Assembly (NCBI GenBank): GCA_016203765.1
Contig: JACQMB010000062.1
Coordinates: 1-10,292 of the forward strand
From: Deltaproteobacteria bacterium
Lineage (GTDB): Bacteria > UBA10199 > SPLOWO2-01-44-7
Reading direction: 5' to 3'
DNA: 10,292 nt
The position numbers and the translations under genes were made by a program. Positions 1 through 6,492 of the stretch are shown one piece after another; position 1 is the stretch's first letter; each line of letters opens with the position of its first letter. The notes below the pieces were generated by a model, which was not told where the DNA came from, ran no database searches, and was given only the letters and a program-made list of their open reading frames with translations.

Positions 1-39
1 GTTATATACTGCATTTTTTTTATTTTTTTATCACGGCAT

Positions 40-163
40 GGGTTAAAATATACATGTCAAAATTTTGACTTAAAAGGCCTCCAGCTGAAAACAAAATTTT
101 ATTTCGTTGTTTTACAGATAGTTAGGCAAATGATTTTTACTGAATAGACGGGTTAAATTATAC
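40..163. repeat. Spaced direct repeat GGGTTAAA(A/T)TATAC
   Basis: GGGTTAAAATATAC at 40-53 recurs as GGGTTAAATTATAC at 150-163, one mismatch in 14 bases, with starts 110 bp apart. Both copies end in a TATAC segment that could serve as a -10 element. The function is unknown. In an AT-rich stretch some of the similarity may be chance, but the shared GGG end argues against simple composition. Confidence 0.4.
56..69. repeat. 14-bp perfect palindrome GTCAAAATTTTGAC
   Basis: GTCAAAATTTTGAC reads the same on both strands. It lies about 160 bp before the radical SAM start codon and could be a regulator site for that gene or for an unseen gene to the left. No regulator is linked to it in the window. 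Confidence 0.5.
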
Positions 164-200
164 CTATTTTGTCCATTCCCTGTTTTCCGTTGCTTTTTTA

Positions 201-232
201 GTCCGTAGTCCGTAGTCCGTAGTCCGTGGTCC
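201..232. repeat. Heptamer tandem repeat array A (GTCCGTA)
   Basis: Four head-to-tail units, GTCCGTA three times then GTCCGTG, followed by a partial GTCC. The array supplies the GTG start codon (226-228) of the radical SAM gene and an in-frame TAG (220-222) just before it. The same heptamer family recurs at 7951-7985 and, inverted, at 8084-8111, so it is a dispersed repeat and not a local slippage product. Confidence 0.85.
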
Positions 233-1155
233 ACGCCAAACCCTACCGCGACCTCAACGGCTGGCTCAAAGAGCGCTTTGGTTGCAAAGTCTTTAAAGTG
301 AGCCTTTCGGCCGGTACGACCTGCCCGAACATCGACGGGACCTTGGCCACAGGGGGCTGTACTTTCTGTAACGACGCCTCCTATGCCCCCCGTACGGGTC
401 CCCGGCGTGAAAAACCAATTCGGGAGCAATTGGCCGAGGGGATCGCCTATCTCCGTAAACGGCACAAGAGCCCCAAATTTATTGCCTATTTTCAGAGTTT
501 TACCTCGACCTATGGCGATCGGGAGGTTTTGTTAGACAAATTCCGGGCCGGCCTGGATCACCCCGATGTCGTGGGACTGGCTTTATCGACCCGGCCCGAT
601 TGTCTGAACGCAGGGTGGGCTAAAGATTTAAACGACTTGGGAAAAGTGTGTTGGATTGAGATCGGATTGCAGACGGCCAACGACGCAACGTTGAAAAAAA
701 TCAACCGGGCCCACACCTCCCGCCAATTTGCCGAGGCGGTCAAAATGTGGAAGCAAAACAGCGCCATTCCCATCTGTGCCCATGTCATCGTTGGGCTTCC
801 AGGAGAAACGAAGGAAGAGGTCTTAACCACCGCCCGTTTTTTGGCCGATCTTCCCATCGACGCGGTCAAGATTCATAACCTGCATGTCGTCAAGGGAACG
901 CAACTGGCCCAGGAATATCTCACGGGGGGTTACCAACCACTCACTTTAGAAGAATATGTCGATTGGACGATTGGGTTTTTGGAACTCACCCCGCCCCAAT
1001 ACATTATCCACAGGGTCAACGCCCACGCCCCCCGACACTTGACCCTCGCCCCTGACTGGTCAGTCAACAAACTGGCTGTCTTTAACGCCGTGGAAAAAGA
1101 GATGGAGCAAAGGGATACGCGGCAGGGAAAAAATTACTACCAGGTTATATGTTAA
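226..1155 (+). CDS. yhcC: TIGR01212/YhcC-family radical SAM protein
   Basis: 309 residues, close to the usual family length. It carries the variant radical SAM cysteine motif CX11CX2C (C33, C45, C48) that binds the 4Fe-4S cluster in this family, in the context CPN-DGT...GGCTFC. The typical 'IGLQTANDATLKKINRAH' stretch follows near residues 146-163, then 'HVIVGLPGET'. These signatures are specific for the YhcC/YtqA group, cytoplasmic enzymes that cleave S-adenosylmethionine; the physiological substrate is not settled as far as I know. The start is GTG at 226, the first possible one after an in-frame TAG at 220. Later starts would remove the conserved 'YRDLNGWLKERFGCKVFKV' entry. No Shine-Dalgarno is visible because a heptamer array fills the leader. 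The 3' end overlaps the convergent oppF-like gene by 11 bp. The family call is firm; the exact start is less so. Confidence 0.92.
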   Translation: MVHAKPYRDLNGWLKERFGCKVFKVSLSAGTTCPNIDGTLATGGCTFCNDASYAPRTGPRREKPIREQLAEGIAYLRKRHKSPKFIAYFQSFTSTYGDREVLLDKFRAGLDHPDVVGLALSTRPDCLNAGWAKDLNDLGKVCWIEIGLQTANDATLKKINRAHTSRQFAEAVKMWKQNSAIPICAHVIVGLPGETKEEVLTTARFLADLPIDAVKIHNLHVVKGTQLAQEYLTGGYQPLTLEEYVDWTIGFLELTPPQYIIHRVNAHAPRHLTLAPDWSVNKLAVFNAVEKEMEQRDTRQGKNYYQVIC

Positions 1156-2128
1156 TTTCCTTGGGAACTTTATCGATGAAGTGGCAAGAGGCGAGATGAC
1201 CCCCCTCTTTTTTTTCAAGCAGAGGCTCGGTCCGCTCACAAACGATCTCACGATAGGGGCAACGGGGATGAAATGAACATCCGCTTGGCAATTGGATGGG
1301 GCTTGGGACATCGCCGCCCAACGGGGCTTTCTCTTTTTTTTGCGTAGGATCAACCGAGGGGACGGCTTTCAGCAAAGCCTGGGTGTAGGGATGTTTCACA
1401 TGGGCCAGGTCTTCCGCCGAAAACAGTTCGACTATTTTTCCCAAATACATCACCGCGATCCGGTCGCTCATCTGGGAGATGACCCGCAAGTCATGCGAGA
1501 TAAAAATATATGTCAGTTGGAATTTCTTTTGCAGGTCACGCAGTAAATTTAAAATTTCCCCCTGGATGGAAACATCGAGCGAAGAGACCGGCTCATCCGC
1601 AATAATAAGATCGGGATTCAAGGCAATCGCCCTGGCAATGCCGATCCGCTGGCGCTGGCCGCCGCTGAATTCGTGCGGGTATTTGTTGAAATCGCGGGCT
1701 TCAAGCCCTACCAATTCCAAAAGTTCGATCGTCCGGTCTTGACGTTCCTTCCTGCTCCCTCTGCCATGAATGGCCAACGGTTCTTCGATTATTTCTCCAA
1801 TCCGCATCCGGGGGTTTAACGAGGCATACGGGTCCTGAAAGACCATCTGCATCCGGGCCCGCAGGGGGCGGAAATCCCGCTGGGACATCCTGGTAACATC
1901 CTGCCCCTCGAAAAAAATTTGCCCCGCATCCGGCTGAATTGACTTCAAAAGCAAAAGACCCAAGGTCGTCTTGCCGCACCCCGACTCGCCGACCACACCC
2001 AAGGTCTCTCCCTTGGCGACTTCAAAAGATACGCCATTGACCGCGTGGACTTTTAGCCTTCCCTTGCCAAAAAATCCGCCCCCGGTTGGAAAGTGTTTGA
2101 CCAGATTTTCCACTTTTAACAATGTCAT
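1145..2128 (-). CDS. oppF: Peptide-type ABC importer ATPase, OppF/DppF type
   Basis: 327 residues, a full-length OppF/DppF subunit that binds ATP on the cytoplasmic face of the importer. Visible motifs are Walker A GESGCGKT (47-54), Q-loop Q98, signature SGGQR (155-159), Walker B ending D178-E179, and the switch histidine H212. The C-terminal oligo_HPY region is present, with four cysteines at 284, 290, 297 and 315 in the family's GCSFHPRC...C...C pattern. In some relatives these bind a 4Fe-4S cluster; that is known of the family and not shown here. The ATG overlaps the oppD-like stop as ATGA and is preceded by AAGGAAGG. It is the last gene of the operon. The substrate (dipeptide, oligopeptide, nickel or sugar) cannot be told from the ATPase. 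Confidence 0.95.
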   Translation of the reverse strand: MTLLKVENLVKHFPTGGGFFGKGRLKVHAVNGVSFEVAKGETLGVVGESGCGKTTLGLLLLKSIQPDAGQIFFEGQDVTRMSQRDFRPLRARMQMVFQDPYASLNPRMRIGEIIEEPLAIHGRGSRKERQDRTIELLELVGLEARDFNKYPHEFSGGQRQRIGIARAIALNPDLIIADEPVSSLDVSIQGEILNLLRDLQKKFQLTYIFISHDLRVISQMSDRIAVMYLGKIVELFSAEDLAHVKHPYTQALLKAVPSVDPTQKKEKAPLGGDVPSPIQLPSGCSFHPRCPYREIVCERTEPLLEKKEGGHLASCHFIDKVPKEINI

Positions 2129-2952
2129 CGGCCTTCCTTTTGGATGGTTGGAAAGGGTTGGTCCTTCGGCAATTTTTTCAACGGCAAAATAGATTTTAAA
2201 AGTTCCCGCGTGTACCAGTGTTGCGGTTTTTTGAAGATCTCCACCACCGGGGCGGTCTCCACGATTTTCCCCTGATACATCACCATCACCCGATGGGCGG
2301 TTTCCGCCACCACCCCAAAATCGTGGCTGATCAACAGCAGGGCCATCCCCAATTCATCCTGCAATTTTCTTAGCAGGGTCAAAATCTGCATCTGGATCGT
2401 CACATCCAGCGCGGTGGTCGGCTCATCGGCGATCAACAAATCGGGTTTGCAAGCCAGGGCCATCGCGATCATCGCCCGCTGACGCATCCCCCCCGACATC
2501 TGGTGGGGGTAGTTGCCGATTCGCTCTTCTGGTGCCGGGATGCCGACCAGTTTCAATAATTCAATCACGCGGGCGTGAACGGCCTTTTTGCCCCCCCCTT
2601 CATGTTCCCGAATGGCCTCGGCAATCTGATCCCCGATGGTAAAAACAGGGTTGAGAGAAGTCATCGGCTCCTGAAAGACCATGGCGATTTTTTTGCCGCG
2701 CACGGCGCGCATCTCTCTTTCGGAAAGTTTGAGCAGGTCCCGCCCCTCCCACCAAATTTCGCCGCCGGTGATTTTTCCCGGTCTGGAAACCAGACGCAAG
2801 ATGGAAAGGGACAAAACACTCTTGCCCGAACCCGACTCGCCTACTAGCCCGACCGCCTCTCCTTTGCCGATTGTAAATGAAACATCATCGACTGCCTTAA
2901 CGACGGAAGAGGGGGTGTAGAAATAGGTTTTGAGATTTTTAATTTGTAACAT
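2125..2952 (-). CDS. oppD: Peptide-type ABC importer ATPase, OppD/DppD type, short C-terminus
   Basis: 275 residues from the ATG at 2952. Motifs numbered from there are Walker A GESGSGKS (38-45), Q-loop Q94, signature SGGMR (153-157), Walker B ending D176-E177, and switch histidine H210. It pairs with the OppF-type protein as the ATPase heterodimer. The frame is open upstream to a GTG at 3036, 2 nt after the oppC-like stop, but those extra 28 residues are almost entirely translated palindromic repeat (2956-3035). An ATG at 2961 lies inside the repeat. I prefer 2952, the first start outside the element and at the family's usual N-terminus 'MLQIKNLKTYF', although no good Shine-Dalgarno precedes it. 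The protein stops at 'PFPTIQKEGR', where relatives normally continue into the cysteine-bearing oligo_HPY tail, so that tail is missing. Its stop overlaps oppF as ATGA. Confidence 0.93.
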   Translation of the reverse strand: MLQIKNLKTYFYTPSSVVKAVDDVSFTIGKGEAVGLVGESGSGKSVLSLSILRLVSRPGKITGGEIWWEGRDLLKLSEREMRAVRGKKIAMVFQEPMTSLNPVFTIGDQIAEAIREHEGGGKKAVHARVIELLKLVGIPAPEERIGNYPHQMSGGMRQRAMIAMALACKPDLLIADEPTTALDVTIQMQILTLLRKLQDELGMALLLISHDFGVVAETAHRVMVMYQGKIVETAPVVEIFKKPQHWYTRELLKSILPLKKLPKDQPFPTIQKEGR

Positions 2953-2955
2953 ATT

Positions 2956-3035
2956 TGTCATTGCGAGCGACCGAAGGGAGCGAAGCAATCCAGTGAGCCA
3001 TTTGGATTGCTTCGCCCTTCGGGCTCGCAATGACA
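2956..3035. repeat. 80-bp palindromic repeat element (TGTCATTGCGAGC ends)
   Basis: The left arm is 2956-2991 and the right arm 3004-3035, around a 12-nt loop (2992-3003). Both arms read TGTCATTGCGAGC, then a CCGAAGGG core, then CGAAGCAATCC, differing only by short insertions in the left arm. The element fills nearly all of the 86-nt gap between the oppC-like stop and the oppD-like ATG, in an operon whose other junctions overlap. Read on the minus strand it is an open frame that would fuse in frame to the ATPase. Such TCATTGCGAGC palindromes are commonly met in several bacterial genomes. In mRNA it would form a long hairpin. It is most likely an inserted non-autonomous element. Confidence 0.9.
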
Positions 3036-3038
3036 CCT

Positions 3039-3890
3039 CTAAAGCACATCCTTCAACCTCGGATCGATGGCATCCCTCAACCCTTCCCCCACCAAATTAT
3101 AAGCCGTGATCGTTAAAAAGATCGCCAGGCCCGGCGCCAGGGTCAGCCACCATGCGGTGTCCATGTAGGCCTGGGCCTGGGAGAGGATCGAACCCCAGCT
3201 GGGAGTCTGCGGCGGGACGCCAAAGCCCAAAAACGACAACGCCGACTCGGTTAGAATCGCCGAGGCGACACCGAAGCTGGCCGAGACCAGAACGGGGGCC
3301 AACGCGTTCGGCAATAAATGTTTAAAAATCAGCCGCCCGTCTTTGGCGCCGGCCTGCCGGGCCGCCAGCACAAACTCCCGTTCGCGAAATTTCAAAATCT
3401 CCCCCCGCACCAGGCGCGCAATCCCGGTCCACTGGGTGATCCCGATTACGATCATGATGTTATAAATGCTCGGTCCCACAAAGGCCAGGACAGCGAGGAT
3501 CAAAAAGAAGGTCGGAAAGCACATCATCACTTCGATCGCCCTCGAAATGACCATGTCGATCCAACCGCCGTAGTAGCCGGCCAGCGCCCCCAGCAAAATG
3601 CCGATGGCCACATAAATGCTGACGGCGACAAAACCGACGCTCAACGAGACTTGCGCGCCATAAATCAAACGACTTAAAACATCGCGGCCCAGATCATCGG
3701 TCCCCAGCCAGTGCGCACCACCGGGGGGGAGCAGTATCCGGTTCAAATCGTAAAAGTCGGGAGGATAGGGGGAAAGCCAAGAGGCGAGGAGAGCCACAGA
3801 GCCCAATAACAAAACCAGCCCCAGCGAGAAGAGGGCTAGTCGCTGGCGTTTGAATTGCCCCCAAACCAGATGCCAATAGGATTGCTTCAT
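3039..3890 (-). CDS. oppC: Peptide-type ABC importer permease, OppC/DppC type
   Basis: 283 residues, an inner-membrane permease of the DppC/OppC group. A cytoplasmic N-terminus leads into a first membrane segment at about 18-40, then the family hallmark 'HWLGTDDLGRDVLSRLIYG' (about 60-78), then about five further hydrophobic segments. The EAA loop that contacts the ATPases is 'EREFVLAARQAGAKDGRLIF' near 172-191, followed by 'HLLPN'. The C-terminal 'GEGLRDAIDPRLK' is also typical. The ATG at 3890 overlaps the oppB-like stop as ATGA, so translation is probably coupled. Length and motif order are normal for the family. The substrate is not predictable from this subunit. Confidence 0.95.
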   Translation of the reverse strand: MKQSYWHLVWGQFKRQRLALFSLGLVLLLGSVALLASWLSPYPPDFYDLNRILLPPGGAHWLGTDDLGRDVLSRLIYGAQVSLSVGFVAVSIYVAIGILLGALAGYYGGWIDMVISRAIEVMMCFPTFFLILAVLAFVGPSIYNIMIVIGITQWTGIARLVRGEILKFREREFVLAARQAGAKDGRLIFKHLLPNALAPVLVSASFGVASAILTESALSFLGFGVPPQTPSWGSILSQAQAYMDTAWWLTLAPGLAIFLTITAYNLVGEGLRDAIDPRLKDVL

Positions 3891-4891
3891 CCCCTTGCCT
3901 CAAACGTAATCCTCGGATCAACCACCGCGTACAAAAGGTCGCTGATCAATAAACTCACCAACGTTAAAAACGCATCGATGGTGGCGATGGCCATGATCAC
4001 GGGATAATCCCTGTTCAACACCGCTTCAAAGCCAAGGCGCCCCATTCCCGGAATGGCAAAAATCTGTTCAATGATAACCGAACCGCCCAGCAGGGCCGGC
4101 AATAACGTTCCCAACAGCGTCAGTTGCGGAATCAGGGCGTTGCGAAATCCATGTTTCAAAATCACTTTCCATTCGGCCAACCCCTTGGCGCGGGCGGTGC
4201 GGATAAAATCCTGATGGATCACCTCCAGCATCGTCGCCCGTGAAAACCGGGCCAGAAAGGCAAACCCGCCGTAGGTCAGGCAAACCACCGGCAAGATCAG
4301 GTGCCAAGCGACGTTGGCGATCTTCTGTGAAAAACTCAAAACCTCCGCCCCGTCGGAGATAAAACCGGCTATCGGAAACAGATCCCAATAATCGCCGCCG
4401 GCCGCAAAAACGATCAGAAGCATCGCCACCCAAAAGGAGGGGAGGGAGTAGAGAACGAACAAAAGCAGTGCCGAAAGGCGGTCAAAAAGACCGGCCGGTT
4501 TTAAAGAAGTGAATATCCCCCAGGGAATGGAGATAAAATAGATGACAAAGAGGGTTAAAACATTAAGGGTTAAGGTGATCGGCAGAGCCTGTCCCACCCT
4601 TTTTAAAACCGATTGACCGTCTTTATAGGAGGTCCCAAAATCAAACGTCGCCACTCTTTTGAACCAGAGCAGAAATTGAACGGGAATCGGTTTATCCAGG
4701 CCGTAGAGTTTGCGGGTCTCCTCGATAATACTGGTTGCGGCCTGGTCCGCCAAAAGGCCCTGGCCCTGGGCCTTCAATTTCATCTCCGCCGGGTCGCCGG
4801 GGGCGAGCCGGATAACAATGAAGGTGATCAATACAATTCCCAACAGGGTGGGAAACAAAAGCAAAAACCGCTTGAAAAGATAAGCCCCCAT
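3887..4891 (-). CDS. oppB: Peptide-type ABC importer permease, OppB/DppB type
   Basis: 334 residues from the ATG at 4891, whose first base is the last base of the upstream TAA (TAATG). A GTG at 4906 would add five residues; the ATG gives the canonical N-terminus 'MGAYLFKRFLLLFPTLLGIV'. The first membrane segment (about 9-27) is followed by the family hallmark RLAPGDP (28-34). The EAA loop 'IRTARAKGLAEWKVILKHGF' and the C-terminal 'DLLYAVVDPRI' are both present. Together with the OppC-type protein it forms the membrane channel of the importer. Tight overlap on both sides supports a single transcript. Membership of the BPD_transp_1 DppB/OppB branch is secure; the transported compound is not. 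Confidence 0.95.
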   Translation of the reverse strand: MGAYLFKRFLLLFPTLLGIVLITFIVIRLAPGDPAEMKLKAQGQGLLADQAATSIIEETRKLYGLDKPIPVQFLLWFKRVATFDFGTSYKDGQSVLKRVGQALPITLTLNVLTLFVIYFISIPWGIFTSLKPAGLFDRLSALLLFVLYSLPSFWVAMLLIVFAAGGDYWDLFPIAGFISDGAEVLSFSQKIANVAWHLILPVVCLTYGGFAFLARFSRATMLEVIHQDFIRTARAKGLAEWKVILKHGFRNALIPQLTLLGTLLPALLGGSVIIEQIFAIPGMGRLGFEAVLNRDYPVIMAIATIDAFLTLVSLLISDLLYAVVDPRITFEARG

Positions 4892-6492
4892 TATTCCATC
4901 ACCCACTCGCGCATCTCCAGGCCGATCGGATATTCCCTGACATTCTTAAAACGGTTATCCCTGGCGATCAGTTCGGGCCTGGCAAACATAAAAAGATAAG
5001 GCTGTTCTTCATACAAAATTTTATGGACTTCCCCGTAGAGCCTGGCCCTTTTTTGAACGTCGAACTCCCTCCGCCCCTCCTCCAGAAGGCGATCCACCCG
5101 GCCGTTCGCAAAGCGGACATAGTTCGATCCCCCCTCCATTTGGGAGGAATGCCAAATCTGATAGAGGTCCTCCTCCCCCGCCCCCCTTCCCCAGGCGGCA
5201 AGGTAGGCGTCAAAATCGTGCTCCTGCATCATCTTAAACAAGGTCACCGCTTCCAGGCGCCTTAACTCGACCTGAATGCCTGCCTGGGAAAAATCCCTTC
5301 TCAAGATCGGCGTCAGTTGTTCGTAAAATTGAACGCCGCTGGAAAAAAGAAGGGTAAATTTAAAGGGAACGCCCTCTTTCTCGCGAACGCCGTCGCCGTC
5401 CTGGTCGATCCAACCCGCCTCCGCGAGCAATTTTTTCGCTTTTTCCAAATCATAGGCCATGGGCTCTAAATGCCGATTATAATTACGGCCCAAAGGATAA
5501 TAGGGACCCGTGATCACATGATACAGGCCGAAGAGGAGTTTCCGGTTGATCTCTTCGCGGTCGACCAGGTGGGCCAAGGCCCGCCGAACACGGCGGTCCT
5601 GAAAATAGGGGCGGCTGAGATTCCAACCCAAATAGCGGTACGCCCCGAAGGGGGTAAACAAATTGTGCTTGACGAAGTTTTCCCTGAATTTTTCGGTGCC
5701 GGTCTGCCGGGCCCATTGGAGCGGCGTCACCTCGATCAAATCGAGCGTTTTCTTTTTGAAAAGCCGAAAGGCAATGATTTCATCCGGAATGATTTTAAAA
5801 AGGATTTTACGAATGGCATAGGGCTTCCCCCAATAGTCTTCATTCCGTTCCAAGAGTATGCGGCTTCCCGTCTTCCACTCCACAAAACGAAACGGGCCGT
5901 TGCCGACGGGGGCGCGGTTGGCCGGATGGGTGTTGAAATCACCGGTCCCCTCAAAAATATGCCTCGGCATGGGACGCATCAGCCCCAAAGTAATTAACGC
6001 CCCCACATAGGGCTGGGTGTAGGTAAAGCGGACGGTGGTGTCATCGATTTTTTCGGCCTTCAGGACGTCTTTGAAATAGTTGCGCAAGGGGGCGGCATCC
6101 GATTTTGGATCCTTGATTTTTTCATAGGCAAAGAGAACATCCTCCGCGGTGAAGGGGTGACCGTCATGCCAGGTGACATCCTCCCTCAAAAAAAAGGTGT
6201 ATTGGAGGCGATCGGGGGAAATTGCCCACCGTTTTGCAATCAGAGGCCTCGGGTCAAGGGTTTGCGGGTCCAGATCTATCAGCGATTCGAACAAAAAACC
6301 GTTGACCACGCCGGCATAAGCGCTGTTGGCAATGATCGGGTTGAGGCGCTCCGGATCGGTGGGAAGGTTTTGGACGAGGGTATGGGGATCCTTGGGTACT
6401 TCAAAATTGCACCCCCCAACCATGACCCCAAACAAAAAAAGATTGCTAAGAAATCTCTTTAAGTTTTTTGTCCACGCGTTCGATTTCCTCAA
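4891..6492 (-). CDS. oppA: Family 5 extracellular solute-binding lipoprotein of the ABC importer
   Basis: About 533 residues from a TTG at 6492. This start is chosen because it gives a compact lipoprotein signal: basic 'MRKSNAWTKNLKR', a hydrophobic stretch, then a VGGC lipobox with Cys28. It has AGGAG at 6503-6507, 10 nt upstream, inside the TPR gene. A second TTG at 6537 is possible but makes an over-long leader. The mature part is a typical SBP_bac_5 domain: 'LPTDPERLNPIIANSAYAG', 'SLIDLDPQTLDPRPLIAKRW', 'FFLREDVTWHDGHPFTAEDV' and a late 'RRALAHLVDREEINRKLLFG' segment. It would be lipid-anchored facing the periplasm and deliver peptides or similar ligands to the two permeases. Its start overlaps the end of the TPR gene by about 47 bp. 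The gene symbol reflects role in the operon; the ligand is unknown. Confidence 0.92.
   Translation of the reverse strand: MRKSNAWTKNLKRFLSNLFLFGVMVGGCNFEVPKDPHTLVQNLPTDPERLNPIIANSAYAGVVNGFLFESLIDLDPQTLDPRPLIAKRWAISPDRLQYTFFLREDVTWHDGHPFTAEDVLFAYEKIKDPKSDAAPLRNYFKDVLKAEKIDDTTVRFTYTQPYVGALITLGLMRPMPRHIFEGTGDFNTHPANRAPVGNGPFRFVEWKTGSRILLERNEDYWGKPYAIRKILFKIIPDEIIAFRLFKKKTLDLIEVTPLQWARQTGTEKFRENFVKHNLFTPFGAYRYLGWNLSRPYFQDRRVRRALAHLVDREEINRKLLFGLYHVITGPYYPLGRNYNRHLEPMAYDLEKAKKLLAEAGWIDQDGDGVREKEGVPFKFTLLFSSGVQFYEQLTPILRRDFSQAGIQVELRRLEAVTLFKMMQEHDFDAYLAAWGRGAGEEDLYQIWHSSQMEGGSNYVRFANGRVDRLLEEGRREFDVQKRARLYGEVHKILYEEQPYLFMFARPELIARDNRFKNVREYPIGLEMREWVME

Larger units (their letters stand above)
1..225. 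other. AT-rich non-coding leader upstream of the radical SAM gene
   Basis: No convincing gene is visible in either strand here. The stretch is rich in T and A runs and holds a 14-bp perfect palindrome (56-69), a spaced direct repeat (40-53 and 150-163) and, at its right end, a heptamer tandem array (from 201). A weak promoter for the downstream gene may lie at TTTACT (136-141), 17 bp, TATACC (159-164), each hexamer matching the sigma-70 consensus at four of six bases. That promoter is inference only. Confidence 0.5.

Noticed and set aside
2125..3036. Taking GTG 3036 as the annotated start of the OppD-type ATPase
   Set aside because: The extra residues come from a palindromic repeat element, not from the family; kept as a finding but not as the main call.
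5470..5997. A plus-strand open frame (175 codons) opposite the solute-binding protein gene
   Set aside because: It lies wholly inside the well-supported minus-strand gene and has no recognisable motif.
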